In this document: piece after piece, positions 8,446-17,160 of the stretch
Layout: each line of letters starts with the position of its first letter
How positions within the stretch are numbered: the first letter of the stretch is position 1
Origin: Acidobacteriota bacterium
GTDB taxonomy: Bacteria; Acidobacteriota; JAAYUB01
Direction: 5' to 3'
Assembly (NCBI GenBank): GCA_016935015.1
Contig: JAFGRT010000057.1
Span: 1 to 43,546 of the forward strand
DNA: 43,546 bases
The notes under the pieces: generated by a model
Told to the model about the DNA's origin: nothing
Seen by the model: only the letters and a program-made list of their open reading frames with translations
Database searches by the model: none
Made by a program: the position numbers and the translations under genes

Positions 8446-8553
8446 AGGCGCAGATTCCCGTCGCTCCCCTCATGGGTAGCCGGCGATCGGTTGGGCGCCC
8501 ACGAGGCCTCGACACTCACGGCTTGCATCGGCGGCGGTTCCAGGGAGATGCTG

Positions 8554-9393
8554 ATGGAGCATTCGGCAACGAAAAAGCCTGCGGCAGCGGTCATTTTGCT
8601 GGGTATTCCCTTTGACGACTACTCGTCCTATCTCCGTGGGGCGGCCGAAGCACCGCCGTTGATCCGCCGGGCGCTGCGTGACGAGGCGTCCAACATGACC
8701 ACGGAGAACGGGTCGGACCTCGCCAAGGAAATCGGCTGGCGGGACGACGGTGACCTGAATTTTGACGGGGTGACCGCGCCGGTGGCCTTCATCGCGGCGG
8801 AGGTGCAACGGCGGCTGGCGGCGGGAGCGCAGCTCTGCCTGCTGGGGGGTGACCACTCCGTCACCTATCCGATCATCCGCGCCTTTGGAGAACGCTATCT
8901 GCGCCTGAACATCCTCCACCTGGATGCCCATCCGGACCTGTACGACGAATTCCAGGGCAACCGTTATTCCCACGCCTGCCCCTTCGCCCGCATCCTGGAG
9001 GAAGGATTGGCCGCGCGGGTGGTGCAGGTGGGCATCCGCAGCGCACCGGAAGAACTGCGCCGGCAGGCCCGCCGCTTCGGGGTGGAAACGGTGGGCCTGG
9101 CCGACTGGTCGGCCGCGCCGCGGGTGGAATTCAGCGGACCGGTCTATCTGTCGCTGGACATGGATGTACTGGATCCGGCCTTCGCCCCGGGCGTTTCCCA
9201 CCGGGAGCCGGGCGGCCTGAGCACCCGTGAGGTCATCGGCCTCATTCAGGGATTCGCCGGCCGGCTGGTGGGCGCCGATCTGGTGGAGTACAATCCCAGC
9301 CGCGACACGGACGGCCAGACGGCCGCCGTGGCCGGCAAGCTCCTGAAGGAAATCCTGGGACGCCTGTTGCGCGATGCGCCCGCATCGGCGTAA
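8554..9393 (+). CDS. ureohydrolase (agmatinase/arginase family)
   Basis: A 279-residue manganese-dependent ureohydrolase. It has all the metal motifs: GGDHS, DAHPDLYD and SLDMDVLDPAFAPG. The substrate-loop region reads SHACPF rather than the SHGTPF typical of agmatinase, so the substrate (agmatine, formimidoylglutamate or another guanidino compound) is uncertain. The frame is open back to 8314, but I chose the ATG at 8554 because GGGAG lies at the correct distance and a perfect -10 lies between. The length then matches the family. No polyamine or arginine gene is adjacent. A fumarase operon with its own promoter follows. Confidence 0.85.
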   Translation: MEHSATKKPAAAVILLGIPFDDYSSYLRGAAEAPPLIRRALRDEASNMTTENGSDLAKEIGWRDDGDLNFDGVTAPVAFIAAEVQRRLAAGAQLCLLGGDHSVTYPIIRAFGERYLRLNILHLDAHPDLYDEFQGNRYSHACPFARILEEGLAARVVQVGIRSAPEELRRQARRFGVETVGLADWSAAPRVEFSGPVYLSLDMDVLDPAFAPGVSHREPGGLSTREVIGLIQGFAGRLVGADLVEYNPSRDTDGQTAAVAGKLLKEILGRLLRDAPASA

Positions 9394-9409
9394 AACGTTG
9401 CCGCGCCGC

Positions 9410-9438
9410 TTGACACGGTTGCCCGTACAAATTATAGT
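9410..9438 (+). promoter_or_regulatory. near-consensus promoter of the fumarase operon
   Basis: A perfect TTGACA, a 17-base spacer and TATAGT (5 of 6). The predicted transcript starts about 25 bases before the first gene. Confidence 0.75.
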
Positions 9439-9468
9439 TGAAGGAAATTCACTTCCACCGAGGTGCTT

Positions 9469-10338
9469 ATGGAATTAAAGGACGCTTTTGTCGAATTGCT
9501 GCGTCGCGGGTCCACCGATCTCCCGCCGGACGTGGAACAGGCCCTGCACGACGCCCACCGGCGGGAAGAGGAGGGGAGCGCCGCCAAAGGAGTGTTCGAG
9601 AGTATTCTGGAGAACGTCAGCCTGGCGCGTCAGAATTCCACCCCCATCTGCCAGGATACCGGCTCTATCATCTATTACATCGATTATCCGCGCAGCACGG
9701 ACGAACTCCCGCTCCGCGAGGCCGGGACGGAAGCCGCTCGCGAGGCCACCCGGCGCTACTACCTGCGGCCCAATGCGGTGAACCCGGTCACCGGCAAGAA
9801 CAGTGGGGATAATGTGGGCCTGAACGCGCCCTATTTCCACTTTCACCAGTGGGACCACGATTTCGTGCGGGTGCGGCTGATGCTAAAGGGTGGCGGCAGC
9901 GAGAACGTCGGCACCCAGTACAAGCTGCCGGACATGTCCCTCGGCGCCGGCCGCGATCTGGCGGGGATCCGGAAATGTGTCCTCGACGCCGTCCACAAGG
10001 CGCAGGGCTTCGGTTGCGCGCCCGGCACCATCGGTGTCGGCATCGGCGGGGATCGGGCCAGCTCCTATATCTTTTCCAAGGAACAGTTTTTCCGGAAACT
10101 AGGCTCACCCAACGAGAGTCCGGAACTGTACGAGATGGAGAAGAAACTATACGCTGATCTCAATTCCCTGGGCATCGGTCCCATGGGCTTCGGCGGCAAA
10201 ACCACGGTGCTGGGGGTATATATCGGCGCCCAACATCGGCATCCGGCGACGTTTTACGTGTCGGTTTCCTACATGTGCTGGGCCTATCGGCGCAAAACCA
10301 TGATGCTGAAACACGGAGAGGTGGACTATGAAGATTAA
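9469..10338 (+). CDS. class I fumarate hydratase, alpha subunit
   Basis: A 289-residue subunit of the iron-sulfur, two-subunit fumarase or tartrate dehydratase family. Cys61 (CQDTG), Cys183 (GCAPGT) and Cys270 (MCWAYR) fit the three ligands of the catalytic 4Fe-4S cluster, and GVGIGGDR is a further family hallmark. With the downstream beta subunit it should interconvert fumarate and malate in the TCA cycle. Proximity to citrate synthase favours fumarase over tartrate dehydratase. The ATG at 9469 was preferred over a GTG two codons earlier, since the latter lies inside the ribosome site. It overlaps the beta gene by 11 bases. Confidence 0.92.
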   Translation: MELKDAFVELLRRGSTDLPPDVEQALHDAHRREEEGSAAKGVFESILENVSLARQNSTPICQDTGSIIYYIDYPRSTDELPLREAGTEAAREATRRYYLRPNAVNPVTGKNSGDNVGLNAPYFHFHQWDHDFVRVRLMLKGGGSENVGTQYKLPDMSLGAGRDLAGIRKCVLDAVHKAQGFGCAPGTIGVGIGGDRASSYIFSKEQFFRKLGSPNESPELYEMEKKLYADLNSLGIGPMGFGGKTTVLGVYIGAQHRHPATFYVSVSYMCWAYRRKTMMLKHGEVDYED

Positions 10339-10912
10339 GCTGGATATCCCCATTTCCGAAGAAGCCGTTCGTCAGTTGAAAGTCGGTGATCAGGTGGAAC
10401 TCAACGGGATCATGGTGACCGCCCGGGACAACGGGCACAAGCTCATGGTGGAGGAGCGGCCGGATTTCATCCGTCCCTACCTCAAGGAGGGCGTGATTTA
10501 CCACTGTGGGCCGGTGGTTAAAAAGGATGAGCAGGGCCAATGGCAGTTCGTGGCGGCGGGACCTACCACCTCCAGCCGCGAGGAACCTTACCAGGCCACG
10601 GTCATCGGCGAGTACACCGTGCGCGGCGTGATCGGCAAGGGCGGCATGAAGGATCGCACCATAGCCGGCCTGAAAGAGCACGGTGCCGTCTATTTTCATG
10701 CGGTGGGCGGTCTGGGGACGCTCCTGGCTCAGCGGGTTACGCGGGTAAAGGAAGTCTTCAAACTGGAGGAATTTGGAACGCCCGAGGCGTTCTGGGTCAT
10801 CGAGGTCAAGGATTTCCCCGTGGTGGTTACTATGGACTCCCACGGCCACAGCATCCATGACCAGGTCCTGACGTCCTCACAGCAGCGTCTCCGCGAGCTC
10901 ATCTCCGGGTGA
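10328..10912 (+). CDS. class I fumarate hydratase, beta subunit
   Basis: A 194-residue protein matching the C-terminal domain of class I fumarases. Recognisable stretches are GPTTSSREEPY, the glycine-rich GVIGKGGM and YFHAVGGLGTLLAQRV. It forms the second half of the active site with the alpha subunit, whose gene it overlaps by 11 bases, so the two are probably translated in coupled fashion. No terminator is evident immediately after the stop codon. The next 430 bases hold an inverted repeat and then the citrate synthase promoter. Confidence 0.92.
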   Translation: MKIKLDIPISEEAVRQLKVGDQVELNGIMVTARDNGHKLMVEERPDFIRPYLKEGVIYHCGPVVKKDEQGQWQFVAAGPTTSSREEPYQATVIGEYTVRGVIGKGGMKDRTIAGLKEHGAVYFHAVGGLGTLLAQRVTRVKEVFKLEEFGTPEAFWVIEVKDFPVVVTMDSHGHSIHDQVLTSSQQRLRELISG

Positions 10913-10943
10913 TCGCGTCGCCGCGCCCCATCGATGATGACCC

Positions 10944-11038
10944 CGCAAAAAGCGGCTGTAGCGCCGGCTTCCAGCCGGTAAGTCCTTTCAAACCTGTCTT
11001 CACCCGTCGGCAAGATGCCGGCGGTCCGACTTTTTGCG
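10944..11038. repeat. REP-like paired palindromic element
   Basis: Outer arms CGCAAAAAGCGG and CCGACTTTTTGCG are inverted to each other. Inside each arm is a small hairpin: CCGGCT-TCC-AGCCGG at 10964-10978 and CGGCA-AGA-TGCCG at 11008-11020. This two-hairpin inverted layout is that of bacterial REP/BIME elements, which are often dispersed genome-wide and mobilised by RAYT transposases. Only one copy is seen in this window. Confidence 0.6.
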
Positions 11039-11215
11039 ATTCCATCATAGATGGGTATAAGCGGCCACGGGCATTATTGGAAACGGTCGGCCCGCTACGG
11101 ATATTTCCAGCGGGAGCCCTTTTTCCGGCCATCGTTTGCCACCCCCGCCGCTTTTCTTTGAAGACATCCGTCGCTGCCGGGCGGCCGAGATACCGGATAC
11201 GCGCGATGTTCAACA

Positions 11216-11244
11216 TTGACATAAAGATGATCTTTTGTTAGAAT
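11216..11244 (+). promoter_or_regulatory. near-consensus promoter of citrate synthase
   Basis: A perfect TTGACA, a 17-base spacer and TAGAAT (5 of 6). The leader is about 90 bases and ends in a strong GGAGGAGAG ribosome site. Confidence 0.8.
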
Positions 11245-11341
11245 CTAAACAATCCAACGGCTGTCGACATCATCAACCGGTTCTGATCGTAGGGAGGAGT
11301 ATCTCTATTTATTCAAATAATTTTCCATCGGAGGAGAGAGA

Positions 11342-12646
11342 ATGTCCAAGTTAAAGGCCAAGTTACATGAAAAGATCGAAGGATGGCGACCGCGTACCAC
11401 CAAGCTCCTGAAAGAGCATGGTGACGTCAAAGTCGGCGAAGTAACCATCTCTCAGGTGATCGGCGGGATGCGGGGTGTGAAATGCCTCACCACGGATATC
11501 TCCTATCTGGATCCGTTCGAAGGGATCCGGTTCCGTGGATACACGATCCCCGAAACCCTTGAAAGGCTGCCCAAGGTCCCCGGCTGTGAAATGCCCTATG
11601 TGGAAGGCCATGTCTATCTGCTGTTGACGGGCGAAATCCCCACCGAGGAGGACGTGGCGGATGTGGCGGAGGAATTCCGCAAACGCCGCAAGGTGCCGCA
11701 ATATGTTTTCGACTTGCTCCGCGCCCTGCCGCGTGACACCCACCCCATGACCATGTTTTCCGCCGCTGTGGTGGCCATGCAGCGGGAGTCTGAATTCGTC
11801 AAGGCTTACAACGCCGGCGTCAGCAAGATGGACTATTGGGAACCCACCTACGAGGACATGTTGAACCTGCTGGCCAAAATGCCGGAAATCGCCGCGTATA
11901 TCTTCCGGATGAAGTATCGCAGCGATACCATCATTCCCGCCGATCCGGACATGGATTTCGGCGGCAATTTCGCCCACATGATGGGTATCCCCAAACCCTA
12001 TGACGAAGTGTCCCGCCTCTATTTCATCCTCCACAGCGATCATGAGAGCGGCAACGTCAGCGCCCATACCGGGCACCTGATCGCCAGCGCCCTGTCCGAT
12101 ATGTACTATTCCGTATCGGGCCTGATCAACGGCCTGGCCGGCCCTCTGCACGGTTTGGCCAACCAGGAGGTCCTGCGCTGGATTCAGGGCGTGATGGAGC
12201 GGATGGGCGGCAAGATCCCCAGCGAGGAAGAGATGAAGCAGTTTGTCTGGGATACCCTCAATTCAGGTCAGGTGGTGCCGGGTTTCGGCCATGCCGTGCT
12301 GCGCAAGACCGATCCGCGCTATCAGGCCCAGCGTGAATACTGCCTGAAGTATCTGCCCGACGATTCGATTTTCAAGTATGTGGATCTGCTCTATAAGGTG
12401 GTGCCACCCATTCTGCAGGAGCTGGGCAAGGCCAAGAATCCGTGGCCCAATGTGGACGCCCAGTCCGGCGTCATCCAGTGGTACTATGGCGTCAAGGAGT
12501 ACGATTTCTACACCGTGCTGTTCGCTGTGGGCCGGACCATCGGCGTGGCTTCGAACATTGTGTGGGATCGGGCGTTGGGTTATCCCATCGAGCGGCCCAA
12601 GTCCCTCACGACGGCCATGCTGGAGGAAATCGCCGGCATCAAATAG
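11342..12646 (+). CDS. gltA: citrate synthase, mitochondrial-like type
   Basis: A 434-residue citrate synthase that condenses acetyl-CoA and oxaloacetate at the entry to the TCA cycle. The catalytic triad is intact: His270 (GPLHGLAN), His317 (GFGHAVLR) and Asp372 (NVDAQSG). These stretches, along with GNVSAHTGHL and VVPGFGHAVLR, closely follow the eukaryotic mitochondrial enzymes rather than the shorter hexameric bacterial GltA. Such eukaryotic-like citrate synthases are known from Geobacter and relatives. It is monocistronic, with its own strong promoter and a strong terminator after the stop. The N-terminus (KLHEKIEGWRPRTTKLLKEH) also resembles that group. Confidence 0.96.
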   Translation: MSKLKAKLHEKIEGWRPRTTKLLKEHGDVKVGEVTISQVIGGMRGVKCLTTDISYLDPFEGIRFRGYTIPETLERLPKVPGCEMPYVEGHVYLLLTGEIPTEEDVADVAEEFRKRRKVPQYVFDLLRALPRDTHPMTMFSAAVVAMQRESEFVKAYNAGVSKMDYWEPTYEDMLNLLAKMPEIAAYIFRMKYRSDTIIPADPDMDFGGNFAHMMGIPKPYDEVSRLYFILHSDHESGNVSAHTGHLIASALSDMYYSVSGLINGLAGPLHGLANQEVLRWIQGVMERMGGKIPSEEEMKQFVWDTLNSGQVVPGFGHAVLRKTDPRYQAQREYCLKYLPDDSIFKYVDLLYKVVPPILQELGKAKNPWPNVDAQSGVIQWYYGVKEYDFYTVLFAVGRTIGVASNIVWDRALGYPIERPKSLTTAMLEEIAGIK

Positions 12647-12679
12647 GGCCGGTCGGTTTCGGTCAGTCGTCGTCAAAAA

Positions 12680-12711
12680 GAAAAGGGATGTCCGCGGACA
12701 TCCCTTTTTTT
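12680..12711. terminator. bidirectional intrinsic terminator
   Basis: A perfect 20-base palindrome (12685-12704) is preceded by an A-rich run and followed by seven T residues. It lies between convergent citrate synthase and the SYLF gene and should stop both transcripts. Confidence 0.9.
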
Positions 12712-12733
12712 AGCCCAAGGTCCAGCAATCTGC

Positions 12734-13453
12734 TTAATTGCGGCCCTCATACTTGTGCAGCAGATCGATGAGTGCCTTGGCTTCCTGGGGAAACGGCCAG
12801 GTGGGGTTGTTGAGAACCTGCTTATAGTCCACCATTTTGCCGTAAAAGGCGGTGTTGGCTTCGCTGTCGTTGGTCAGAGCCGAGCCGTCCAGGGAGATAC
12901 CGGCGAAGGCGCCCTTGCTGCGGGCATAGGCGAAAATCTCGGCTTTCAACTGAATGTCGGTCCCCGCCTCGGCATGCCGTCCCACCGGGCCGGCCGCCAC
13001 GCTGGCATCGGCGCCCAGCTTCACCTTGTTGCCCAGCAGAGCCCGGTAGCCGCGCTCGTTGTTGACCACCAGCACCAGGTCGGTGGAGGAGCCGCCGATC
13101 TGCAAACCGAAACTGCCGCCGGTGATGGTGACAAAGGACGGGCTGCTCCATTTGCCGTTGTCCAGGCGGTGGATCATGATGCCGTGCCCGCGGCGTCCGC
13201 CGAAACCCAGGGCCGCCTTGATGACGCCGGGGATGATCACCAACGCCTCGCATTTTTCCAGCAGCCATTCGGGGATGCCTTCTTCGGGGATGTTCATGAT
13301 TTCCTGTAGCACTTCGGTGCTGTCGTTCATACGTTCCACTGTCTTTGCCTTGTCGATGGCCAGGACCGGCGGCGTCATGACAGCGGCCATGATCAGCATC
13401 AACCAAACAGCGACGGATGCACGCAACAGGGAATGTATTCCATTGGTTGTCAT
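12734..13453 (-). CDS. exported SYLF-domain (Ysc84-like) lipid-binding protein
   Basis: A 239-residue protein with a hydrophobic export signal (about residues 12-32, ending PPVLA) and then a complete SYLF domain. The domain is recognised by EALVIIPGVIKAALGFGGRRG, ITGGSFGLQIGGSSTDLVLV and VAAGPVGR. SYLF domains bind phosphoinositides in eukaryotes; bacterial members are exported and of unclear role, possibly envelope lipid binding. I placed the start at the ATG at 13453, which has AAGGAG 10 bases upstream. An ATG seven codons earlier (13474) is possible but has a poor ribosome site. It lies downstream of the ftsZ terminator, so it is a separate unit. Confidence 0.85.
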   Translation of the reverse strand: MTTNGIHSLLRASVAVWLMLIMAAVMTPPVLAIDKAKTVERMNDSTEVLQEIMNIPEEGIPEWLLEKCEALVIIPGVIKAALGFGGRRGHGIMIHRLDNGKWSSPSFVTITGGSFGLQIGGSSTDLVLVVNNERGYRALLGNKVKLGADASVAAGPVGRHAEAGTDIQLKAEIFAYARSKGAFAGISLDGSALTNDSEANTAFYGKMVDYKQVLNNPTWPFPQEAKALIDLLHKYEGRN

Positions 13454-13536
13454 AACCGGTTGTCTCCTTTTCATAGTGTTTTCCCGTTTAGATGAGCCGG
13501 GACAGGGGAAGATTCCGGGGGTTGAACACGGGGAAT

Positions 13537-13574
13537 AAAAAGTGATGGGCTCCTAGGGGCAGGGAGCCCATCAC
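13537..13574 (-). terminator. intrinsic terminator of the dcw cluster
   Basis: A 12-bp perfect stem (13542-13553 with 13563-13574) and a 9-base loop. On the minus strand it is followed by TTTTT. It closes the long transcript ending in ftsZ. Confidence 0.87.
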
Positions 13575-13676
13575 CGGTTAGAGGAGAGGAAAGACATGCT
13601 GTGTTCAGGACATTCAGGTCGGTCAAGGCGGGTGCGCCCCATTATTTCTCCGTTTTTCTTCTCAAAGATACCGATC

Positions 13677-14864
13677 CTATGCCTTGCGGCGCAGATACGT
13701 CGGTACATCCAGAAGCCGTGATGGCTCCGGTTCGATCTTCGTTTGGAAATTCAGTTCGTCAAAGGTATCCGGCTGCGGGGCCTTGACGGTTGCGGCCGCC
13801 GGCCGGTAGCCGCCGTTTCCCTTGTGGACGACTTCCGCCGCCGGCTCTGGGGTTTCCGTTTCCGCTTCGCGCTGCTTGTGGGGATCGAAACCGGTGGCGA
13901 TGATGGTGATCTTGATCTCCTCCGTCATGTCGGAATCGGTGACGACACCCCAAATGATGTTGGCGGACGGATCCGCCGCCTCCTCGATAATGGAAGCCGC
14001 GTCGTTGACATCCTGCATGGTCAGGGTCAGGTCACCCGTGATGTTCATGATGATGCCCTTGGCCCCCTTGATGTTGGTTTCTTCCAGCAGCGGATTGAAA
14101 ATGGCGCTGCGGGCCGCTTCCGCCGCCCGGTTCTCGCCGCTGCCGGTGCCGATGCCCATCAGGGCCAGGCCCATGTCCGTCATGATGGTGCGGACGTCGG
14201 CGAAGTCGAGGTTGATGAGGCCGGGCACCACAATGACGTCGGAAATTCCCTGAACGGCCTGGCGCAGGATGTCGTCGCACATGGTGAACGCCTTGATCAG
14301 TGGAGTGCTGAGGTCCAGCGCCGACAACAGCCGCTCGTTGGGAATGGTGATGACGGTGTCCACGCACTCCCGCAGTTCCTTGAGGCCGAAGTCGGCCTGG
14401 GACATACGTTTGCGCCCCTCGAAACGGAACGGCTTGGTGACGACGCCGATGGTCAGCGCTCCAAGTTCCGATGCCAGAGAGGCGATGATGGGCGCCGCGC
14501 CGGTGCCCGTCCCGCCGCCCAGACCGGCGGTGATGAACACCATGTCCGAGCCTTCCAGGTGCTCGATGATGCGCTCGGTGTCTTCCAGGGCGGCCGCCCG
14601 GCCGATTTCCGGATTGGCGCCGGCGCCGAGACCCTTGGTCAGTTTCGCGCCCAGCTGCAGCTTGATGGGCGCGAGACACCGGTCCAGCGCCTGGACGTCG
14701 GTGTTGGCGGCGATGAATTCCACACCCTGCACTCCGGATTCCATCATCCGGTTCACGGCGTTGCAGCCGCCGCCGCCCACGCCGATGACCTTGATCTTGG
14801 CACCGACCTTAAATTCCTCCTCGAACATGAAATAACGGTTGTTTTTTTCATTCATGTCTTCCAT
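13677..14864 (-). CDS. ftsZ: cell division GTPase FtsZ
   Basis: A 395-residue tubulin-like GTPase that polymerises into the division ring. It shows the nucleotide-binding [13 protein letters not shown], the tubulin signature [10 protein letters not shown] and the synergy loop [12 protein letters not shown] flexible Pro-rich linker follows from about residue 320, and the protein ends in the conserved peptide [10 protein letters not shown], which binds FtsA and other partners. It is last in the dcw operon, 53 bases after ftsA, with AGGAGG ahead of the chosen ATG. A second ATG three codons in is less well placed. Confidence 0.98.
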   Translation of the reverse strand: MEDMNEKNNRYFMFEEEFKVGAKIKVIGVGGGGCNAVNRMMESGVQGVEFIAANTDVQALDRCLAPIKLQLGAKLTKGLGAGANPEIGRAAALEDTERIIEHLEGSDMVFITAGLGGGTGTGAAPIIASLASELGALTIGVVTKPFRFEGRKRMSQADFGLKELRECVDTVITIPNERLLSALDLSTPLIKAFTMCDDILRQAVQGISDVIVVPGLINLDFADVRTIMTDMGLALMGIGTGSGENRAAEAARSAIFNPLLEETNIKGAKGIIMNITGDLTLTMQDVNDAASIIEEAADPSANIIWGVVTDSDMTEEIKITIIATGFDPHKQREAETETPEPAAEVVHKGNGGYRPAAATVKAPQPDTFDELNFQTKIEPEPSRLLDVPTYLRRKA

Positions 14865-14917
14865 CTTTCCTCCTTCTACCTGTACGGTCTCCTTTTTGAT
14901 TTATCAAATGATTGAAT

Positions 14918-16174
14918 TTAAACAATTTCCTGTAGCCAATGCCGGAATCGGGCCGATGTCTTCTGCAGGAAGTTCAACTCCGGCGTAAATTTGTCCGTCA
15001 ACGATGACGGCCGGCGGGTGTGGCCGAGCTGGGCCTTGACCAGCAGCCCCAGCAGTGCGGCATGGATCGGACTGTGCAATTCTTCGGGCAGGTCCGTCGA
15101 CAGAACCGGCATCCCCAAACGGCTGGGGATGTCGGTGAATTTCTCTGTGTAGGGCACCAGCTGGTTGAGCAGGGAGCCGCCGCCGCAAAGCACCACCGAA
15201 GTCAGCTGGGTATTCTCGAAACCGGCCATCTCGATGGAAGCCTTGACCATTTCCAGGATCTCTTCGGTACGCGGCTGAATGATCTCGGCGAGGATCTGGC
15301 GGGCGATCTGGCGTGTTCGTCCTGAACCGGCGCTGGTGATGTCGAACATCTCGTTGGGTTCGATGGCATGCAGGTCCATGGCCGCGAACATTTGCTTGAC
15401 CCGCTCCGCCTCGGCCAGGGTGGTGCGCAGGCCGACGATGATGTCCCGGGTGAAATTGTCGCCGCCCACCGGCAGGCAGAAACTGTGCTGCAGCTTGCCT
15501 TTCTGGAAAATGAGGGCGGTGGTGTTGCAGGAACCGATACTCAGGAGCAGGCAGCCGAACTCTTTTTCCTCAGGAGTGAGTACGGCTTCGGCCGCCGCCA
15601 GGGGCTCCACCAGCATCTTGCCCACGGCCAGCCCGGCCTGGTTCACCGCCTTGGTGAAGTGGGTGATCTGGGTTTTGGGCAAGGCCAGGATATGGAGACC
15701 CACTTCCAGGCGAGTCCCTTCCATCTTGACGGGATTGTCCACTTCCAGATTGTTGTCTACCAGACATTTCCGCATCACGTAATGGAGCGGCTCCAGGGAA
15801 TTGGAGAGGGTGATGTTGCGTGCGGCGTCGATGCATTTCTGCAGATGATTCTCGGTGATGGGGACGGCGGTGTTGCCCAGGGTGATGCCGCCGCTGCTGT
15901 TAAAACTTTTGAGGCCCCGGGCGCTGATGCTGACCCACGGTTGTTTCATGCGTACCTGGGCCCGGCGTTCCGTCTCCGTGACGCACGCCTCGATGGTCCG
16001 GCTCAGGGCGTCAAGGTCCACCACCACACCGTTGCGGATTCCTGCCGTCGGCTGCAGGCAATAACCCAGTACGTCCAGCCGGCCGACCTCGGCGCAGTGA
16101 CACACAGCGGCGGACACTTTGGACGTGCCGATGTCCAATGCGCTCAGTATGACGTCTTTGGATTTAAATGCCAT
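14918..16174 (-). CDS. ftsA: cell division protein FtsA
   Basis: A 418-residue actin-like ATPase that tethers FtsZ to the membrane. The N-terminus has the phosphate-1 motif (ALDIGTSKV), and VVLCGGGSLLNQL marks the adenosine region. The extreme C-terminus (ARFRHWLQEIV) is the expected amphipathic membrane-targeting helix. It lies between ftsQ and ftsZ as in most bacteria. A 118-base gap separates it from ftsQ, unusually wide for this cluster. Confidence 0.96.
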   Translation of the reverse strand: MAFKSKDVILSALDIGTSKVSAAVCHCAEVGRLDVLGYCLQPTAGIRNGVVVDLDALSRTIEACVTETERRAQVRMKQPWVSISARGLKSFNSSGGITLGNTAVPITENHLQKCIDAARNITLSNSLEPLHYVMRKCLVDNNLEVDNPVKMEGTRLEVGLHILALPKTQITHFTKAVNQAGLAVGKMLVEPLAAAEAVLTPEEKEFGCLLLSIGSCNTTALIFQKGKLQHSFCLPVGGDNFTRDIIVGLRTTLAEAERVKQMFAAMDLHAIEPNEMFDITSAGSGRTRQIARQILAEIIQPRTEEILEMVKASIEMAGFENTQLTSVVLCGGGSLLNQLVPYTEKFTDIPSRLGMPVLSTDLPEELHSPIHAALLGLLVKAQLGHTRRPSSLTDKFTPELNFLQKTSARFRHWLQEIV

Positions 16175-16292
16175 GATCCTGCTCCCTTACAGGCCTGCGG
16201 CGAACAGCCGTCCGGGCACGCTCCGGCGGCCGGGCCTGGCCACGAAAAAGACAATCGCCGGCTGAGGATGGTTGCAGCGTGTTGTTTCATGC
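16175..16292 (-). other. gap between ftsQ and ftsA
   Basis: The only sizeable gap in the distal half of the cluster. It could hold an ftsA promoter, though I see no good -35/-10 pair. A minus-strand ORF of about 45 codons starts two bases after the ftsQ stop and runs into ftsA, but it has no ribosome site and no recognisable features. Confidence 0.35.
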
Positions 16293-17159
16293 TTACAGGT
16301 TCTCATAGGGTCTCACGATAATCTTGTCGTCGTAGCGCATGTCGATCTCCGAAATGGGCCCGTTTTCCTCGCGGGCCATATCGATGACCTGAAAATAGTT
16401 TTCCAGACGTTTGCGGAAATTCTCGTGACCGAGATGCACCCGGGGCGCGCCTTCCAGCGGGATGACCACCACGTCAGCCAGATCGGCCAGGTCCACTTCC
16501 GACAGCCGGCCGGACAGGCCGTTTTCACCGGCGTCGATCTCCCGGACGAATTGCAGGTAGCGCCGGATGCGCTCGCGGTTCTCGTCATGGCTCAGTGGAT
16601 CGCCGTCATTCATCAGACCGATGAGGACCGGGCAATCGATATCGTGCCGGGACGGCTGGAATTCCGACAGGAAATCGCCGTTGGTGTCGAACAGCCAGAG
16701 GCGATCGGTACGGGCCACGCCCACCGGTCGTTTCTCCCGAACCACGATCCGCACCTGGTCGGGCAGAATCTTGCGGATGGTCACTTCCCGGACCCAGTTC
16801 ACGCTCTCGATGCGTGCCCGCAGTTCCTCGATGTCCAAGATGATGAGATTGTCCGGAAAATGCTTGTGAATCAGGGACCGGATGTCCTTGGGATTCAAAT
16901 ATTCGCCCGTTTCGATGGTGATATTGTCGGCATGCACCGTGTAGACGGGCAGATGCTTGCCGTATTCATACAGCAGATACAGCGCCACTACCGCCAGAAA
17001 GAAGAGGGTGCTCTTGACGATGAGCAGGGCTACCATCCGCTTGCCGCTGAGCGGCAGCGTGGAGGGGTGGTCCGGATTCCGCCGCAGGAAGGCGTCCTCG
17101 TCGGCCAGGGGGATGCCCATCTTGATGCCTTCTTCGCCGTGCAGTCGCCGAGGATTCAC
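16293..17159 (-). CDS. ftsQ: cell division protein FtsQ (DivIB)
   Basis: A 288-residue bitopic membrane protein. A short cytoplasmic N-terminus is followed by one membrane helix (about residues 43-64). A POTRA domain follows (from about residue 72: VYTVHADNITIETGEYL), then the FtsQ beta domain. It bridges early and late division proteins through FtsL and FtsB. The start codon is GTG: a perfect GGAGG lies six bases upstream, inside the end of murC, and only one base separates the two genes. An ATG 13 codons further in has a poorer site. Confidence 0.92.
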   Translation of the reverse strand: MNPRRLHGEEGIKMGIPLADEDAFLRRNPDHPSTLPLSGKRMVALLIVKSTLFFLAVVALYLLYEYGKHLPVYTVHADNITIETGEYLNPKDIRSLIHKHFPDNLIILDIEELRARIESVNWVREVTIRKILPDQVRIVVREKRPVGVARTDRLWLFDTNGDFLSEFQPSRHDIDCPVLIGLMNDGDPLSHDENRERIRRYLQFVREIDAGENGLSGRLSEVDLADLADVVVIPLEGAPRVHLGHENFRKRLENYFQVIDMAREENGPISEIDMRYDDKIIVRPYENL

Positions 17160-17160
17160 G

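Larger units (their letters stand above)
7930..8553. other. long divergent intergenic region
   Basis: This 624-base gap lies between the exporter operon (minus) and the ureohydrolase (plus). It contains an inverted repeat near the exporter start (7978-7998), a hexamer repeat array (8064-8105) and two candidate plus-strand promoters (8314-8343 and 8418-8445). Open frames on both strands exist but lack ribosome sites and recognisable protein features, so I do not call a gene. Confidence 0.55.
10913..11341. other. intergenic region between fumarase and citrate synthase
   Basis: This 429-base gap contains a REP-like inverted repeat pair (10944-11038) and the citrate synthase promoter (11216-11244) with a leader of about 90 bases. 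The middle part (11040-11210) shows nothing I can assign. Confidence 0.6.

Noticed and set aside
7955-8515. Minus-strand open frame in the gap upstream of the exporter, encoding Asp-rich repeats
   Set aside because: The Asp pattern is only the translation of the ATCGNN array; no ribosome site and no similarity that I recognise.
8314-8553. N-terminal extension of the ureohydrolase
   Set aside because: It lacks a ribosome site, carries a perfect TATAAT and would make the protein about 80 residues longer than the family.
16175-16292. A roughly 45-codon ORF between ftsQ and ftsA
   Set aside because: No ribosome site, it overlaps ftsA, and it has no recognisable features.
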